DNA from: Streptomyces spiroverticillatus
GTDB taxonomy: Bacteria; Actinomycetota; Actinomycetes; Streptomycetales; Streptomycetaceae
Reading direction: 5' to 3'
Assembly: GCA_014650415.1 (NCBI GenBank)
Contig: BMUX01000017.1
Span: 1 to 64,000 of the forward strand
Length of the DNA stretch: 64,000 nucleotides
The notes beneath the pieces were generated by a model, which saw only the letters and a program-made list of their open reading frames with translations, was not told the origin of the DNA and ran no database searches. The position numbers and the translations under genes are program-made. Shown in pieces: positions 17,657 to 26,699 of this stretch (its first letter is position 1; each line of letters opens with the position of its first letter).

Positions 17657-20600
17657 ATGAACGATCCGACCATGCCGGGGGCGGGGACCGACGCTGCGGC
17701 GGCGCCGACGGCACGGGTGTCGCCCGCTGCGGATGCGCCGCCCCCGACTGAGGCGCCGCCCTCGGCAGAGGCGCCGCCCACCCCCGTGGACGCCTCGACG
17801 TCCGAGGTGCGGCTCACGACAAGTGTGCCGCCCGCGCGCGAGATGCGGCCGACGGCCGAGACGTCGTCCGTCACCGCAGGTGCGCCGACCACCCCACAGG
17901 CCTCGGCCCCGGCCCAGGGCTTGGTTTCCGCCCCGGTCTCGGCCCCGGCACCGGCACTGGCCGCCGGGCCCGTCGCCCCGGAAGCCGCCGTGGCGGCCCT
18001 CGCTGCGGACGGGCCAGGGGAGCCGTTCCTGATCGGCGTGCGCCACCACGCGCCCTCGCTGGCCGTCGCCCTCCCGGCGATGCTGGACGCGGCGGCCCCC
18101 GACGTCCTTCTCGTCGAGCTGCCTGCCGAGTTCCAGCCGTGGCTGGGCTGGCTCGCGCACGAGGAGACCGAGGCCCCGGTGGCGCTGGCCGCCGTGCCCG
18201 CCGACGAGGACGGGCGTGGTACGGCGGCCGAACACGGGCCCGCCTTCTACCCGTTCGCGGACTTCTCGCCGGAGCTGGTCGCCCTGCGCTGGGCGGCGCG
18301 CAACGGGGTTCCGGCCGTGGCCTGCGACCTCCCGCTGGCCGACCGGGCGTGGGTACGGGGCGGATCCGATGCCGTTCCCGACTCCGCCCTGGGGGAGGGG
18401 TACGGGCTGTCCGCCGCACTCCGGTCCCGGCTCACCGGCCGGGACGGCGACGACTTGTGGGACCGCCTGGTGGAGGCCCACGCACCCGGCTCCCCGCCCG
18501 AGGCACTCCGCCGAGCCGCCCTGCTCACCGGCTGGGCGCTGCGGGCCGAGGCCGAGGCGAGCGAGGGGGTACAGGGTACGGACCTGGCGCGCGAGGCGTG
18601 CATGCGAGGGCATGTGGCCACGGCCCTCGCAGAGGGTCGGCGGCCCGCCGTGGTCGTGGGCGCCTTCCACACTCCGGCGCTGCTGCTCGACCCAACCGAT
18701 GCGCCCGAGCCCTCGGACGCGCCCGACGGACCGGAGAACGGACCGGAGAACGGACCGGAGAACGGGCCGGAGAACGGGCCGGAGGACGGCGTTGGCCCGG
18801 CGGCCTGCACGGTGTCTCTGGTTCCGTACGCGTACCCCTTGCTCGACTCCCGGTCCGGCTACCCGGCCGGCATCCGGGACCCCGAGTGGCAGCACACGGT
18901 CCTGGACGCCGCCGGAGACCCGGACACGCTGCACGAGGCGCTGATCCGCACGGCGGTCCGCGTCTGCGCCGCGCTGCGTGAGCAGGGGCATCCCTACGGC
19001 CCGGCGGACGCCCGCGAGGTCGTCCGCGTCGCCGGTGACCTCGCCCGCCTGCGCGACCTGCCCGCCCCGGGGCGGGGCGAACTCCTCGAAGCCGTACAGA
19101 CGGTGCTGGGGCGAGGCGAGACCTACGGCACGGGGCGTGCCGTCGCCAAGGCCCTGGAGCAGGTGCTCGTCGGCGGCCGTACGGGACGGCCCGCGCCCGG
19201 TGCGCCGCGCAGCGGACTCGGCCCCGCCGTCGAGGCCGAGGCCGCGGCGCTCTCGCTCCCGGGCCCGGGGGACGCGTACGAGAAGAACCCGCGCGACCTG
19301 CGGCTCGACCCGGCGCGCTCCGCCCTGGACCGGCGCCGCGAACTGCTGCTGCGCAGGCTGACGGTGTGCGGCATCCCGTACGCGCAGGAGCAGGCCGTGA
19401 CCGGCGCGGCGGGCACCGAGGGACTCACGACGCGCTGGCAGGTGCGGTGGACCCCGGCGACGGCCGCGATGCTCACGGCGGCCGGGACCCGCGGCGTCAC
19501 CCCGGCACAGGCGGCCGAGGGCGTACTGCGGCAGCGGCATGCGGCCGAGCGGGCGGAGGGCGGTCCGACGGCCGCCCAGGTCGTCCGCGGCCTCACCGAG
19601 GCCGCCGAGTGCGGGCTCCCGGCCCTGGCCGACGAACGCCTGACGGAACTCTCGACGGTCCTCCCCGCGAGCGCCACGTTGCCCGAACTCCTCACCGGTC
19701 TCGACCTGCTGGACCGCATCACCGCAGGCCACCTGCCGGGCCTGGCAGCGCAGGACGGCCGTCCCGCGCCCGAGAATCCCCGCGCACCGGACAGCCGTCC
19801 CGCACCCGAGGACCCTCGCGCACCCGAAGGCCGTCCTGCGCCCGAGGACCCTTCTGCGCCTGAGAACGCTCGCCTGGCCGAGGGCCCTCCCGCACCCGCA
19901 AGCCCTCCCGCGCCCGGCGTCGCCCCCGTCACCCCTGCCGCGCATGCCGCCGAACTCCTGACCTCCGCGGCGGTGCGTCAGGTCGACGGGCTCGTCGGCT
20001 CGGACGAGCCCGGGGATGCCCGCGCGCTGCTCGAACTGGCGCAGCGTGCCGACCGGCTGGGCGGTATTCGGCTCGGTGATGCCCTCGCCCGGCTGGATGC
20101 CGACGGCACGCCCCTGATCGCCGCGGCCGCCGGAGCGGTTCGGGTCCTCACGGGGCACGAGGATGCCGGAGCCTTCGGAGGGCGCGTCGCATCCTGGGTG
20201 GACGGGGCCGTGGACAGCGCCTCGCGGGCGGCCCTCACCGCCCGCCTCACTGGTCTCCTGACGGCGGCTGGACCGTTGCTGACCGTCGGGGTCGGCGCCC
20301 TGGACCCCTTGCTGCACCGGGTCGTCGAGCTGGACGACACCGCCTTCCTCGCCCGGCTGCCCGCCCTGCGCGGAGGCTTCGACACGCTGAGCCCGGCCGC
20401 CCGGGACCGCCTGCTCGACACTGTCGAGGACCGGCTGGGCGAACGGGTCGACACACGGGATGCGGAAGACCCCGCCGAACTGGCCCGCCGTACGGCCGCC
20501 GACCTCGCGGCCCGTGATCTTCTGGCCGCGCTGGGGCTGCCGGTACCGGCCCCGTCGTACGAGGACGGGTTCCCGCCGCAGGCAGGCCACCCACAGCAGA

Positions 20601-21727
20601 GCGGCCCCGCGCGTACCCTCGCGCCCGCCGACCGGTGGCGGCTCGTCCTCGGCAGGCGGCCCGACCAACTGCCGTCCGGTGCCGCCCGTTTGGCGACCGC
20701 GTTGGACGAGCTGTACGGCTCGGGCCGCGGCGAAGGGTCCCGTGCGGGCCTGCCCGGTGCGGGCGCCGGACGGCGTGGGGGCCGCGAACCGTCGTACCCC
20801 GGCGTCCGGGAGTGGTCGGAGGAGCTGGCCGCGCTCTTCGGGCCGGGCGTCCGCGAGGAGGTCCTCGCCGCCGCAGCCGCGACCGGCCGTCAGGACGTCC
20901 TCGCCGCGCTCGACCCGGCGGCCGTCACGCCCTCCGTGGAGCTGCTCCGTACGGTCCTGCGGTACGCCGGCGGCCTCCCCGAAGCCCGCCTCGCGGCGCT
21001 CCGCCCCCTCGTCCGCCATCTCGTCGACGAACTGACCCGGCAGCTCGCCACCCGGCTGCGCCCCGCCCTCACCGGCACGATGCTGGCCCGGCCCACCCGC
21101 CGCCCCGGCGGCCGGCTCGACCTGCCGCGCACCCTGCGCGCCAACCTCGCCACCGCCCGCCGGACCGCCGACGGAACGGTCCAAGTGATCCCCGAGAAAC
21201 CGGTGTTCCGCAGCCGGGGACGCAAGTCGGCGGAGTGGCGGCTGATCCTGGTCACCGACGTCTCCGGCTCCATGGAGGCGTCCACGATCTGGTCCGCGCT
21301 GACCGCCTCCGTGCTCGCCGGGGTGCCGACCCTGAGCACCCACTTCCTGGCGTTCTCCACGGAGGTCGTCGACCTCACCGGCCATGTGCACGACCCCCTC
21401 TCCCTCCTGCTGGAGGTGAGCGTGGGCGGCGGCACGCACATCGCCGCCGGACTGCGGCACGCCCGCAGCCTGGTCGCGGTGCCCAGCCGCACCCTCGTCG
21501 TCGTCATCAGCGACTTCGAGGAGGGCGCCCCGCTCGGCGGCCTGCTGGCCGAGGTGCGCGCCCTGGTCGCCACCGGCTGCCACGTGCTCGGCTGTGCGAG
21601 CCTCGACGACGCCGGCCGCCCCCGCTACTCGACGGGCGTCGCCGGGCAGCTCGTGGCCGCCGGGATGCCCGTGGCGGCCCTCAGCCCACTCGAACTGGCC
21701 CGCTGGATAGGGGAGAAGACCGCATGA
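17657..21727 (+). CDS. DUF5682-VWA fusion protein (YehM and YehP combined)
   Basis: A 1,356-residue protein. Residues 1-115 are a disordered Pro/Ala/Thr-rich tail. DUF5682 starts with FLIGVRHHAPSLA (about 128) and continues to roughly residue 690, interrupted by a GPEN repeat (358-377). A second Pro/Ala/Glu linker (702-737) leads to a helical region and then a C-terminal VWA domain with a good MIDAS: D1201-V-S-G-S1205, Thr in GGGTHI near 1259 and Asp in VVISDFEEG near 1287. In E. coli the two halves are the separate genes yehM and yehP. The VWA would bind the MoxR ATPase of the preceding gene. The stop overlaps the SWIM gene start by 4 bp. Confidence 0.85.
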   Translation: MNDPTMPGAGTDAAAAPTARVSPAADAPPPTEAPPSAEAPPTPVDASTSEVRLTTSVPPAREMRPTAETSSVTAGAPTTPQASAPAQGLVSAPVSAPAPALAAGPVAPEAAVAALAADGPGEPFLIGVRHHAPSLAVALPAMLDAAAPDVLLVELPAEFQPWLGWLAHEETEAPVALAAVPADEDGRGTAAEHGPAFYPFADFSPELVALRWAARNGVPAVACDLPLADRAWVRGGSDAVPDSALGEGYGLSAALRSRLTGRDGDDLWDRLVEAHAPGSPPEALRRAALLTGWALRAEAEASEGVQGTDLAREACMRGHVATALAEGRRPAVVVGAFHTPALLLDPTDAPEPSDAPDGPENGPENGPENGPENGPEDGVGPAACTVSLVPYAYPLLDSRSGYPAGIRDPEWQHTVLDAAGDPDTLHEALIRTAVRVCAALREQGHPYGPADAREVVRVAGDLARLRDLPAPGRGELLEAVQTVLGRGETYGTGRAVAKALEQVLVGGRTGRPAPGAPRSGLGPAVEAEAAALSLPGPGDAYEKNPRDLRLDPARSALDRRRELLLRRLTVCGIPYAQEQAVTGAAGTEGLTTRWQVRWTPATAAMLTAAGTRGVTPAQAAEGVLRQRHAAERAEGGPTAAQVVRGLTEAAECGLPALADERLTELSTVLPASATLPELLTGLDLLDRITAGHLPGLAAQDGRPAPENPRAPDSRPAPEDPRAPEGRPAPEDPSAPENARLAEGPPAPASPPAPGVAPVTPAAHAAELLTSAAVRQVDGLVGSDEPGDARALLELAQRADRLGGIRLGDALARLDADGTPLIAAAAGAVRVLTGHEDAGAFGGRVASWVDGAVDSASRAALTARLTGLLTAAGPLLTVGVGALDPLLHRVVELDDTAFLARLPALRGGFDTLSPAARDRLLDTVEDRLGERVDTRDAEDPAELARRTAADLAARDLLAALGLPVPAPSYEDGFPPQAGHPQQSGPARTLAPADRWRLVLGRRPDQLPSGAARLATALDELYGSGRGEGSRAGLPGAGAGRRGGREPSYPGVREWSEELAALFGPGVREEVLAAAAATGRQDVLAALDPAAVTPSVELLRTVLRYAGGLPEARLAALRPLVRHLVDELTRQLATRLRPALTGTMLARPTRRPGGRLDLPRTLRANLATARRTADGTVQVIPEKPVFRSRGRKSAEWRLILVTDVSGSMEASTIWSALTASVLAGVPTLSTHFLAFSTEVVDLTGHVHDPLSLLLEVSVGGGTHIAAGLRHARSLVAVPSRTLVVVISDFEEGAPLGGLLAEVRALVATGCHVLGCASLDDAGRPRYSTGVAGQLVAAGMPVAALSPLELARWIGEKTA
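18728..18787 (+). repeat. Five in-frame 12-bp repeats coding for GPEN
   Basis: Five consecutive copies of a 12-bp unit, GGACCGGAGAAC or close variants, lie inside the DUF5682-VWA gene and encode four GPEN and one GPED. The unit is a multiple of three, so copy-number change alters a flexible loop without breaking the frame. Confidence 0.9.
19760..19867 (+). repeat. Three in-frame 36-bp repeats in the DUF5682-VWA linker
   Basis: Three 36-bp units encode RPAPENPRAPDS, RPAPEDPRAPEG and RPAPEDPSAPEN (residues 702-737), followed by a degenerate fourth. They mark a Pro/Ala/Glu-rich flexible linker between the DUF5682 part and the VWA-bearing part of the fusion. Confidence 0.9.
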
Positions 21728-23730
21728 CCACCACCCCGCTGCCACCCGTCGCGCCGGAGGTCACGGCCGCGCTGGTGGAGAGCCTCACGCCCCGGCTGCG
21801 CAAGCGCCTGGACGCGGCGGTCACCAAGCTCGCCGCCCGCCCGGCCCACCGCGACGGAGACACGGTCGTCGTCACGGTCGACGACGAGACCGAGCTGCGC
21901 CTGTACGCCCCGGACGGCACGGTGACCACACCGGACGCCCTCATCTGCGCCTGCCTCCTCGCCCCGGCCTGCGTCCACCGCGCAGCCGCCGCGTGCGCAG
22001 CGCCGGTCGCCGACCCGTCCCTCACCACCGCACCCTCCGACCCGACTTCACCCCGGGCCCCCGCCTCGGGCCCCGCCCCAGACGCCGCATCGGGCTCCTC
22101 AGCCCCTTCGGCGGATCCCGCCCAGGAGCCCACCCGTACGACCCGTCAACCCGACCCCGCCACGGCCCCTGGCTCCGACGTCGCGCCGGACCCCACCGGC
22201 CGTCCCACCTCTCCGCCCCCAACAGCCACCCCCGCCGAGCGTGCCGCCGCCGATGCCCTCTGGGCGGCCGGTGCCGCCGTGTTGGAGGCCGGTGTCGACG
22301 GGGCCGGTGCCGTCGCGCAGGCGGGGCTTCTTCGGGCCGCGCACACCGCCCGGCTGAGCCGGCTTCCGAGGGGGGCCGGTGAGGCGCTCTCCGTCGTGAC
22401 GCTGCTGCGTGCGGCCCGCTCCGGGGACCCCTCCTACCGCACCGCCGAACTGGCCACCGCCCTGGCCCAACTCCTGGAAATCGCCTACAGGTTGAGAACC
22501 GCCTCCGGTGCGGAACTCGCCGCCCTCCGAGGGCAGGCGCGCCGCCCGTACAGCCCGGACGGATCGCTGCGTCTGTACGGTCTGTTCACCGAACCCGTGA
22601 TCACCGACTCCGGGCACGGCGGCGCCCGCACCTGGGTCGTCGGCGCCGACGGCCGCCTGTTCACCGTCGGCGACGTGGCACCCGGCGGCGCCGGCCGCGC
22701 CCTGGGCGTCGCCGACCGGGCCGTCCGCCTGGGGGACACCGCGCTCACCCACCGGGAACTGGGCCGGGCGGGCCTGGCGGTCTTGGGGGCGACGGTCTCG
22801 CCGGACGGCAGACTGGGTGCCGGGAAGGGCGTCAAGGCCGTTGCCGCCCGGGGCGTCGCGTGGACGGAGTCGCCGCTCGCCGCGCTGTGGGAGACACCGC
22901 CTGCGGAACAGGCTTCCCGTGCCCTGGAGTTCACTTCCTACCCCGAGGGCGGCGGCAGCGGCCTGCTCTTCCTGGACGTCGAACTCCTCGGCCCGGTAAG
23001 AGAGTCGGGCGACACCGCCCTGCTCGCCCGCTGCGCCGGAGGCCCGACCGTCCGCCTCACCGTCGCCGACGACGAACCCGCACTCGCCCACCGCGACAAC
23101 CTGAACCTCCTGGCCGCAGCCCCGGGCACCCGCCTGCGGATCATCGGCCGCCTCGTCCCCGCACCCCACCCCCGCCTCGCCCTCCTCGCCTGCTCGCACC
23201 CCACCGGAGACGGGACGGTCGACCTCGGCCTCGACCGGCTGAGCCGGGCCGACCTCCCCGAAGCGGCCGCCGCCCCCGCGCACGTCACCCAGCCCCCACC
23301 CGCGCACTCCGCCCCGTACCTCCTGGAGCGCCGCGTCGAGCAGACCGTGCTGGCGGGCCGCGCCGCCCTCGGCATGCTCGGCCAGAGCGACGGCAAGGGC
23401 AACGGCAAGAGCGACGGCAAGGGCCACGTCTCCGCCGAGGCGGCCCGCACCCGCCGCGCGGGCTTCCCCACGGCCGCCGGACTCCTCACCGCCCTCTGCG
23501 CATCGGCGGCCCCGCGCGAGCGCGACCACTTCGGCCGCCTCCTGCCCGCCGACACCGACGGCTTCGCCACCCAGTGGCTCACCGCCGCCCGCTACACGAC
23601 CGCGGTCGCCGCCTCCCTGTGCGCGTCGGGCTGGCAGCCACTCACCCCGCCACCACCCCCGCCCCCGTCATCAACTCCGCACACCGCTCCCCGATCAGCA
23701 TCGCCGGAGCATTCGTGTTCCCCCCGGTGA
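21724..23730 (+). CDS. SWIM-like zinc-finger protein, last gene of the yeh-like operon (YehQ-like)
   Basis: A 668-residue soluble protein. Near the N-terminus the cluster C75-A-C77, C83-V-H85 has the CxC...CxH form of a SWIM zinc finger, with a short five-residue spacer. A disordered Pro/Ala/Ser region (about 95-180) follows, then a mixed domain with TAELATALAQLLEIAYRLR and a strand-rich part, and a Pro-rich C-terminus containing a PPPPPPP run. YehQ of E. coli is the SWIM member of the yehLMPQ group, which supports this placement. The ATG overlaps the upstream stop (ATGA). The last 89 bp overlap the 3' end of the convergent oxidoreductase gene. Confidence 0.75.
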   Translation: MTTTPLPPVAPEVTAALVESLTPRLRKRLDAAVTKLAARPAHRDGDTVVVTVDDETELRLYAPDGTVTTPDALICACLLAPACVHRAAAACAAPVADPSLTTAPSDPTSPRAPASGPAPDAASGSSAPSADPAQEPTRTTRQPDPATAPGSDVAPDPTGRPTSPPPTATPAERAAADALWAAGAAVLEAGVDGAGAVAQAGLLRAAHTARLSRLPRGAGEALSVVTLLRAARSGDPSYRTAELATALAQLLEIAYRLRTASGAELAALRGQARRPYSPDGSLRLYGLFTEPVITDSGHGGARTWVVGADGRLFTVGDVAPGGAGRALGVADRAVRLGDTALTHRELGRAGLAVLGATVSPDGRLGAGKGVKAVAARGVAWTESPLAALWETPPAEQASRALEFTSYPEGGGSGLLFLDVELLGPVRESGDTALLARCAGGPTVRLTVADDEPALAHRDNLNLLAAAPGTRLRIIGRLVPAPHPRLALLACSHPTGDGTVDLGLDRLSRADLPEAAAAPAHVTQPPPAHSAPYLLERRVEQTVLAGRAALGMLGQSDGKGNGKSDGKGHVSAEAARTRRAGFPTAAGLLTALCASAAPRERDHFGRLLPADTDGFATQWLTAARYTTAVAASLCASGWQPLTPPPPPPPSSTPHTAPRSASPEHSCSPR

Positions 23731-25297
23731 TCGTCGGCATCACGGAGGCGTCCGCGACCCGCAGCCCCTCGATGCCCCGCACCCGCAGCTCCGGGTCGAC
23801 GACCGCCGCCGGGTCGTCGGGCCCGCCCATCCGGCAGGTGCCCACCGGGTGGTACACGGAGTGGATGCGCTGCGGCAGTTCGCGTGTCAGCGCCGCCTCG
23901 TCGGCGAGCGCGCGGCCGGGATGCAGCTCGCCGGTGACGACCTCCACCAGCCGCTTGTGCGCCATGACCTCCCGTACGAGCTTCATCCCGGCCACCAGGA
24001 AACGCGCGTCGTCCGCGTCGGAGAGGTATCCGGGGTCGATCAGCGGGTCGGCCGTCGGGTCGGCCGAGGCCAGCCGCAGCTCGCCCCGGCTCTTGGGGTA
24101 GATGAGCGTCGGCATCACGGTCAGCGCGGGCCGCGCGTCCACGGAGTGCCGTACGGGCGCGTCCTGGTTGGGGCTCGGATACGACCAGGGCAGGGCGTGC
24201 ACCTGCAAGTCGGGCTGGTCGGCGGGGGTTTCGGCCGCGTCCGTCCGTACGAAGGCCATCGCCTCGAATACCGTACGTCCCAGCCAACTGCCGCCCCGCA
24301 GGGTCTCCGCGAGCATCCCGGCGAAGAAGTGCGCGGCCGTGCCCCGGTGTTGGGCGCTCGGCGCGAGGAACGTCATGGGGACGAAGAGGTGGTCGTGCAG
24401 GTTCTGCCCGACCGGGAGGTCCGCGGCGACGTCGATGCCCAGTCCGCGCAACTGCTCGGCGGGCCCCACCCCGGACAGCAGCAACAACTGTGCCGAGCCC
24501 ACCACCCCTGCTGACAGTACGACTTCGCGCCCGGCCCGCAGCACCCGCCTTCGGCCGCCCTCGGCGATCTCCACGCCCACCGCCCGGTTCCCCTCCAGCA
24601 CCACCCGGGTGACCGTGGCGGCGGAACGTATCCGCAGGCCGGGCGGGCGGTCGTCACCCAGGTACGCGTGCGAGGCGCTGAAGCGGACGCCGTCGCGGGC
24701 GCTCATCTGGACGATGCCGACGCCCGTCTGTTCCGTACCGTTGTAGTCGTCGTTGCGCGGTGTCCCCAGGGATTCGCCGAGTGCGTCGACCAGGGCGTGG
24801 GAGGCGGGGGTGAGGCCGCTCTGGCGGGTGACCGCCACGGGCCCTCCGGCGCCCCGGACCTCGCTGGCGCCGCCCTCCCAGTCCTCCATGCGCCGGTACG
24901 CGGGCAGGACGTCCTCGTACGCCCAGCCGGTGCAGCCCGCGGCCGCCCAGTCGTCGTAGTTGCGGCGATGACCGCGGACGAAGAGCATGCCGTTGATCGC
25001 GCTGGAACCGCCGAGCAGCTTGCCGCGCGTGACGGGTATCCGACGCCCGGCCGCATGCTCCTGGGGGACGGTGTAGTAGCCCCAGTCGAAGCGCTTCTTG
25101 ATCTGGGGGACGGAGTGCATCATCGAGATCATCCCCGGCACCCGGATCATCCGGGAGCGCTCCAGCCGCGCCGCACCCGCCTCCACCAGCAGCACGCTCG
25201 CCCCGGTGTCCGCGAGCCTGCGCGCCACGATGCAACCGGCGCTGCCCGCGCCCACGACGACGTAGTCGGCCTGATCAGCTGATGGTGTGTCAGTCAC
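23642..25297 (-). CDS. GMC-family oxidoreductase (choline dehydrogenase-like)
   Basis: A 551-residue flavoprotein. The FAD dinucleotide motif VVVGAGSAGCIVARRL sits at 13-28, the GMC signature 1 around GKLLGGSSAINGMLFVRGH, signature 2 in GSAQLLLLSGVGP, and the catalytic histidine in SVYHPVGTCRMGG; the C-terminus ends with the expected ITGGNTNAPAMLIGERCAE. These enzymes oxidise alcohols with FAD, but the substrate cannot be read from sequence. There is no signal peptide. I chose the GTG at 25297, close to the FAD fold; a TTG at 25333 in the same frame is an alternative and neither has a strong Shine-Dalgarno. The 3' end overlaps the convergent SWIM gene by 89 bp. Confidence 0.9.
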   Translation of the reverse strand: MTDTPSADQADYVVVGAGSAGCIVARRLADTGASVLLVEAGAARLERSRMIRVPGMISMMHSVPQIKKRFDWGYYTVPQEHAAGRRIPVTRGKLLGGSSAINGMLFVRGHRRNYDDWAAAGCTGWAYEDVLPAYRRMEDWEGGASEVRGAGGPVAVTRQSGLTPASHALVDALGESLGTPRNDDYNGTEQTGVGIVQMSARDGVRFSASHAYLGDDRPPGLRIRSAATVTRVVLEGNRAVGVEIAEGGRRRVLRAGREVVLSAGVVGSAQLLLLSGVGPAEQLRGLGIDVAADLPVGQNLHDHLFVPMTFLAPSAQHRGTAAHFFAGMLAETLRGGSWLGRTVFEAMAFVRTDAAETPADQPDLQVHALPWSYPSPNQDAPVRHSVDARPALTVMPTLIYPKSRGELRLASADPTADPLIDPGYLSDADDARFLVAGMKLVREVMAHKRLVEVVTGELHPGRALADEAALTRELPQRIHSVYHPVGTCRMGGPDDPAAVVDPELRVRGIEGLRVADASVMPTITGGNTNAPAMLIGERCAELMTGAGVVAG

Positions 25298-25533
25298 GCG
25301 GCGCAGTGAAACACGCGTCCGCCGAAGGAACAAGACACAGGGGCAGGCCCGGGCGCTTTCGGCATCGGGCGGGCCGGTGGGCGAAGGTACGGGTTATGGC
25401 TATAGCGAACCGTTTCTCCTCCCTCCGCGCCCGGCTGACCTGAGGCGCCCACCGCACCGAGCTGGAGCAGCGGCGCGCCCGGCTGCGGCGCAGAACCCGG
25501 GCCCGGCGGCGCGGCACGGCCGCCCTGTTCACG

Positions 25534-26688
25534 GTGGGCGCGCTGGTGCTGGTGCTGGGCTTCCCCTGGCTCGTGTGGAAGGGCCCGTACCTCCTGGACG
25601 CGAAGTACCTCGACCCCGCCGAACTGGAGAAGGGCTCGGCGGCGCTGGTCACCGGGCTGAGGACCGCACTGGTCGCCTGCATCGCGGCGGTCGGCGCGGC
25701 CGTCGCCCTCCTCTACACGGCCCGCACCTACCGGCTCACCCGCCGCGGCCAGATCACCGAACGCTTCACCAAGGCGCTCGAGCGGCTCGGCTCGACCCAG
25801 CGGTACGTACGCATCGGCGGAATCCTCGCCCTGGAGCAGATCGTCAAGGACGCCCCGGAGCAGGCGGCCACCGACGCCGCCCGCGTACTGGGCCACTTCC
25901 TCCGCGACCGCGCCCCGAAGGCCGCGCTCCTCGCCGAGGGCCGTGACCCGGAAGTCCCGCTGCCCCAGGTGCTCGGGGCGGACGTGCAGGCCGCACTGAC
26001 CGCCCTCACCCGGCGGGAATCACGTACGCATGTGGACCCGCGCGAGGTCCTCGACCTCAGCGGACTCCACCTCGCGGGCGCCCACCTGCGCGAAGCCGAC
26101 CTGACCGGCGCCGAGTTGTTCGCCACGACCCTGACCGGCGCCGACCTCTCGGGCGCGACGCTCACCCAAGCCCGCCTGACCGACGCGACCCTGACGGGGG
26201 CCGACCTGTCCGAGGCGACGCTGACCCGGGCCCACCTCTCCGGGGCGACCCTGACCGACGCCCGCCTCGCCGACGCCACCCTCACCGGCACCGACCTCTT
26301 CGGCGCGACGCTGGCCGGAGCGATCCTGCCCCGGGCGACGCTGACCGGCGCCGACCTGCTCGGCGCGAACCTGTCCGGGGCCAACCTCTCGGGCGCGACC
26401 CTGACGGACGCCCGCCTGACCGACGCGACCCTCACCGGCGCCGACCTCTCCGAAGCCACCCTCACCGGGGCCAACCTCTCCGCCACGAAGCTGACCGACG
26501 CCCGCCTGCTCGGCACGACCCTGACCGGCGCCGACCTCTCCGGCGCGACCCTGACCGGCGCGAACCTCTGCCGGGCGGACCTGTCAGGGGTACGGGGCCT
26601 CACACGGGCGGCCCTCGCCGACGTACGCATCAACGAGGGCACGGTCCTGCCGGGGGAGGGCGGTGTCCGCGCCGGGCAACGCCCGTAG
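25534..26688 (+). CDS. Membrane-anchored pentapeptide-repeat protein, 5' end possibly interrupted
   Basis: From the GTG at 25534 this is 384 residues. A first span (about 1-18) and a second (about 40-62) are followed by a cytoplasmic helical region (ERFTKALERLGST, typical of this family) and then about 200 residues of pentapeptide repeats of the A(D/N)LSG type (about 165-370), which fold as a right-handed beta helix. No RBS precedes 25534. In the same frame, ATG 25396 (after GAAGG) encodes MAIANRFSSLRARLT, then TGA at 25441, and the frame beyond the stop reads as a plausible basic N-terminus (TELEQRRARLRRRTRARRR). So the native start may have been 25396, with a nonsense mutation separating it. 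Function unknown. Confidence 0.75.
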   Translation: MGALVLVLGFPWLVWKGPYLLDAKYLDPAELEKGSAALVTGLRTALVACIAAVGAAVALLYTARTYRLTRRGQITERFTKALERLGSTQRYVRIGGILALEQIVKDAPEQAATDAARVLGHFLRDRAPKAALLAEGRDPEVPLPQVLGADVQAALTALTRRESRTHVDPREVLDLSGLHLAGAHLREADLTGAELFATTLTGADLSGATLTQARLTDATLTGADLSEATLTRAHLSGATLTDARLADATLTGTDLFGATLAGAILPRATLTGADLLGANLSGANLSGATLTDARLTDATLTGADLSEATLTGANLSATKLTDARLLGTTLTGADLSGATLTGANLCRADLSGVRGLTRAALADVRINEGTVLPGEGGVRAGQRP

Positions 26689-26699
26689 CCGCACCCCTT

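Noticed and set aside
15767..21745. A 1,992-codon minus-strand open frame across the MoxR and DUF5682-VWA genes
   Set aside because: It spans three unrelated plus-strand genes and shows only low-complexity composition, so it is a GC-bias shadow.
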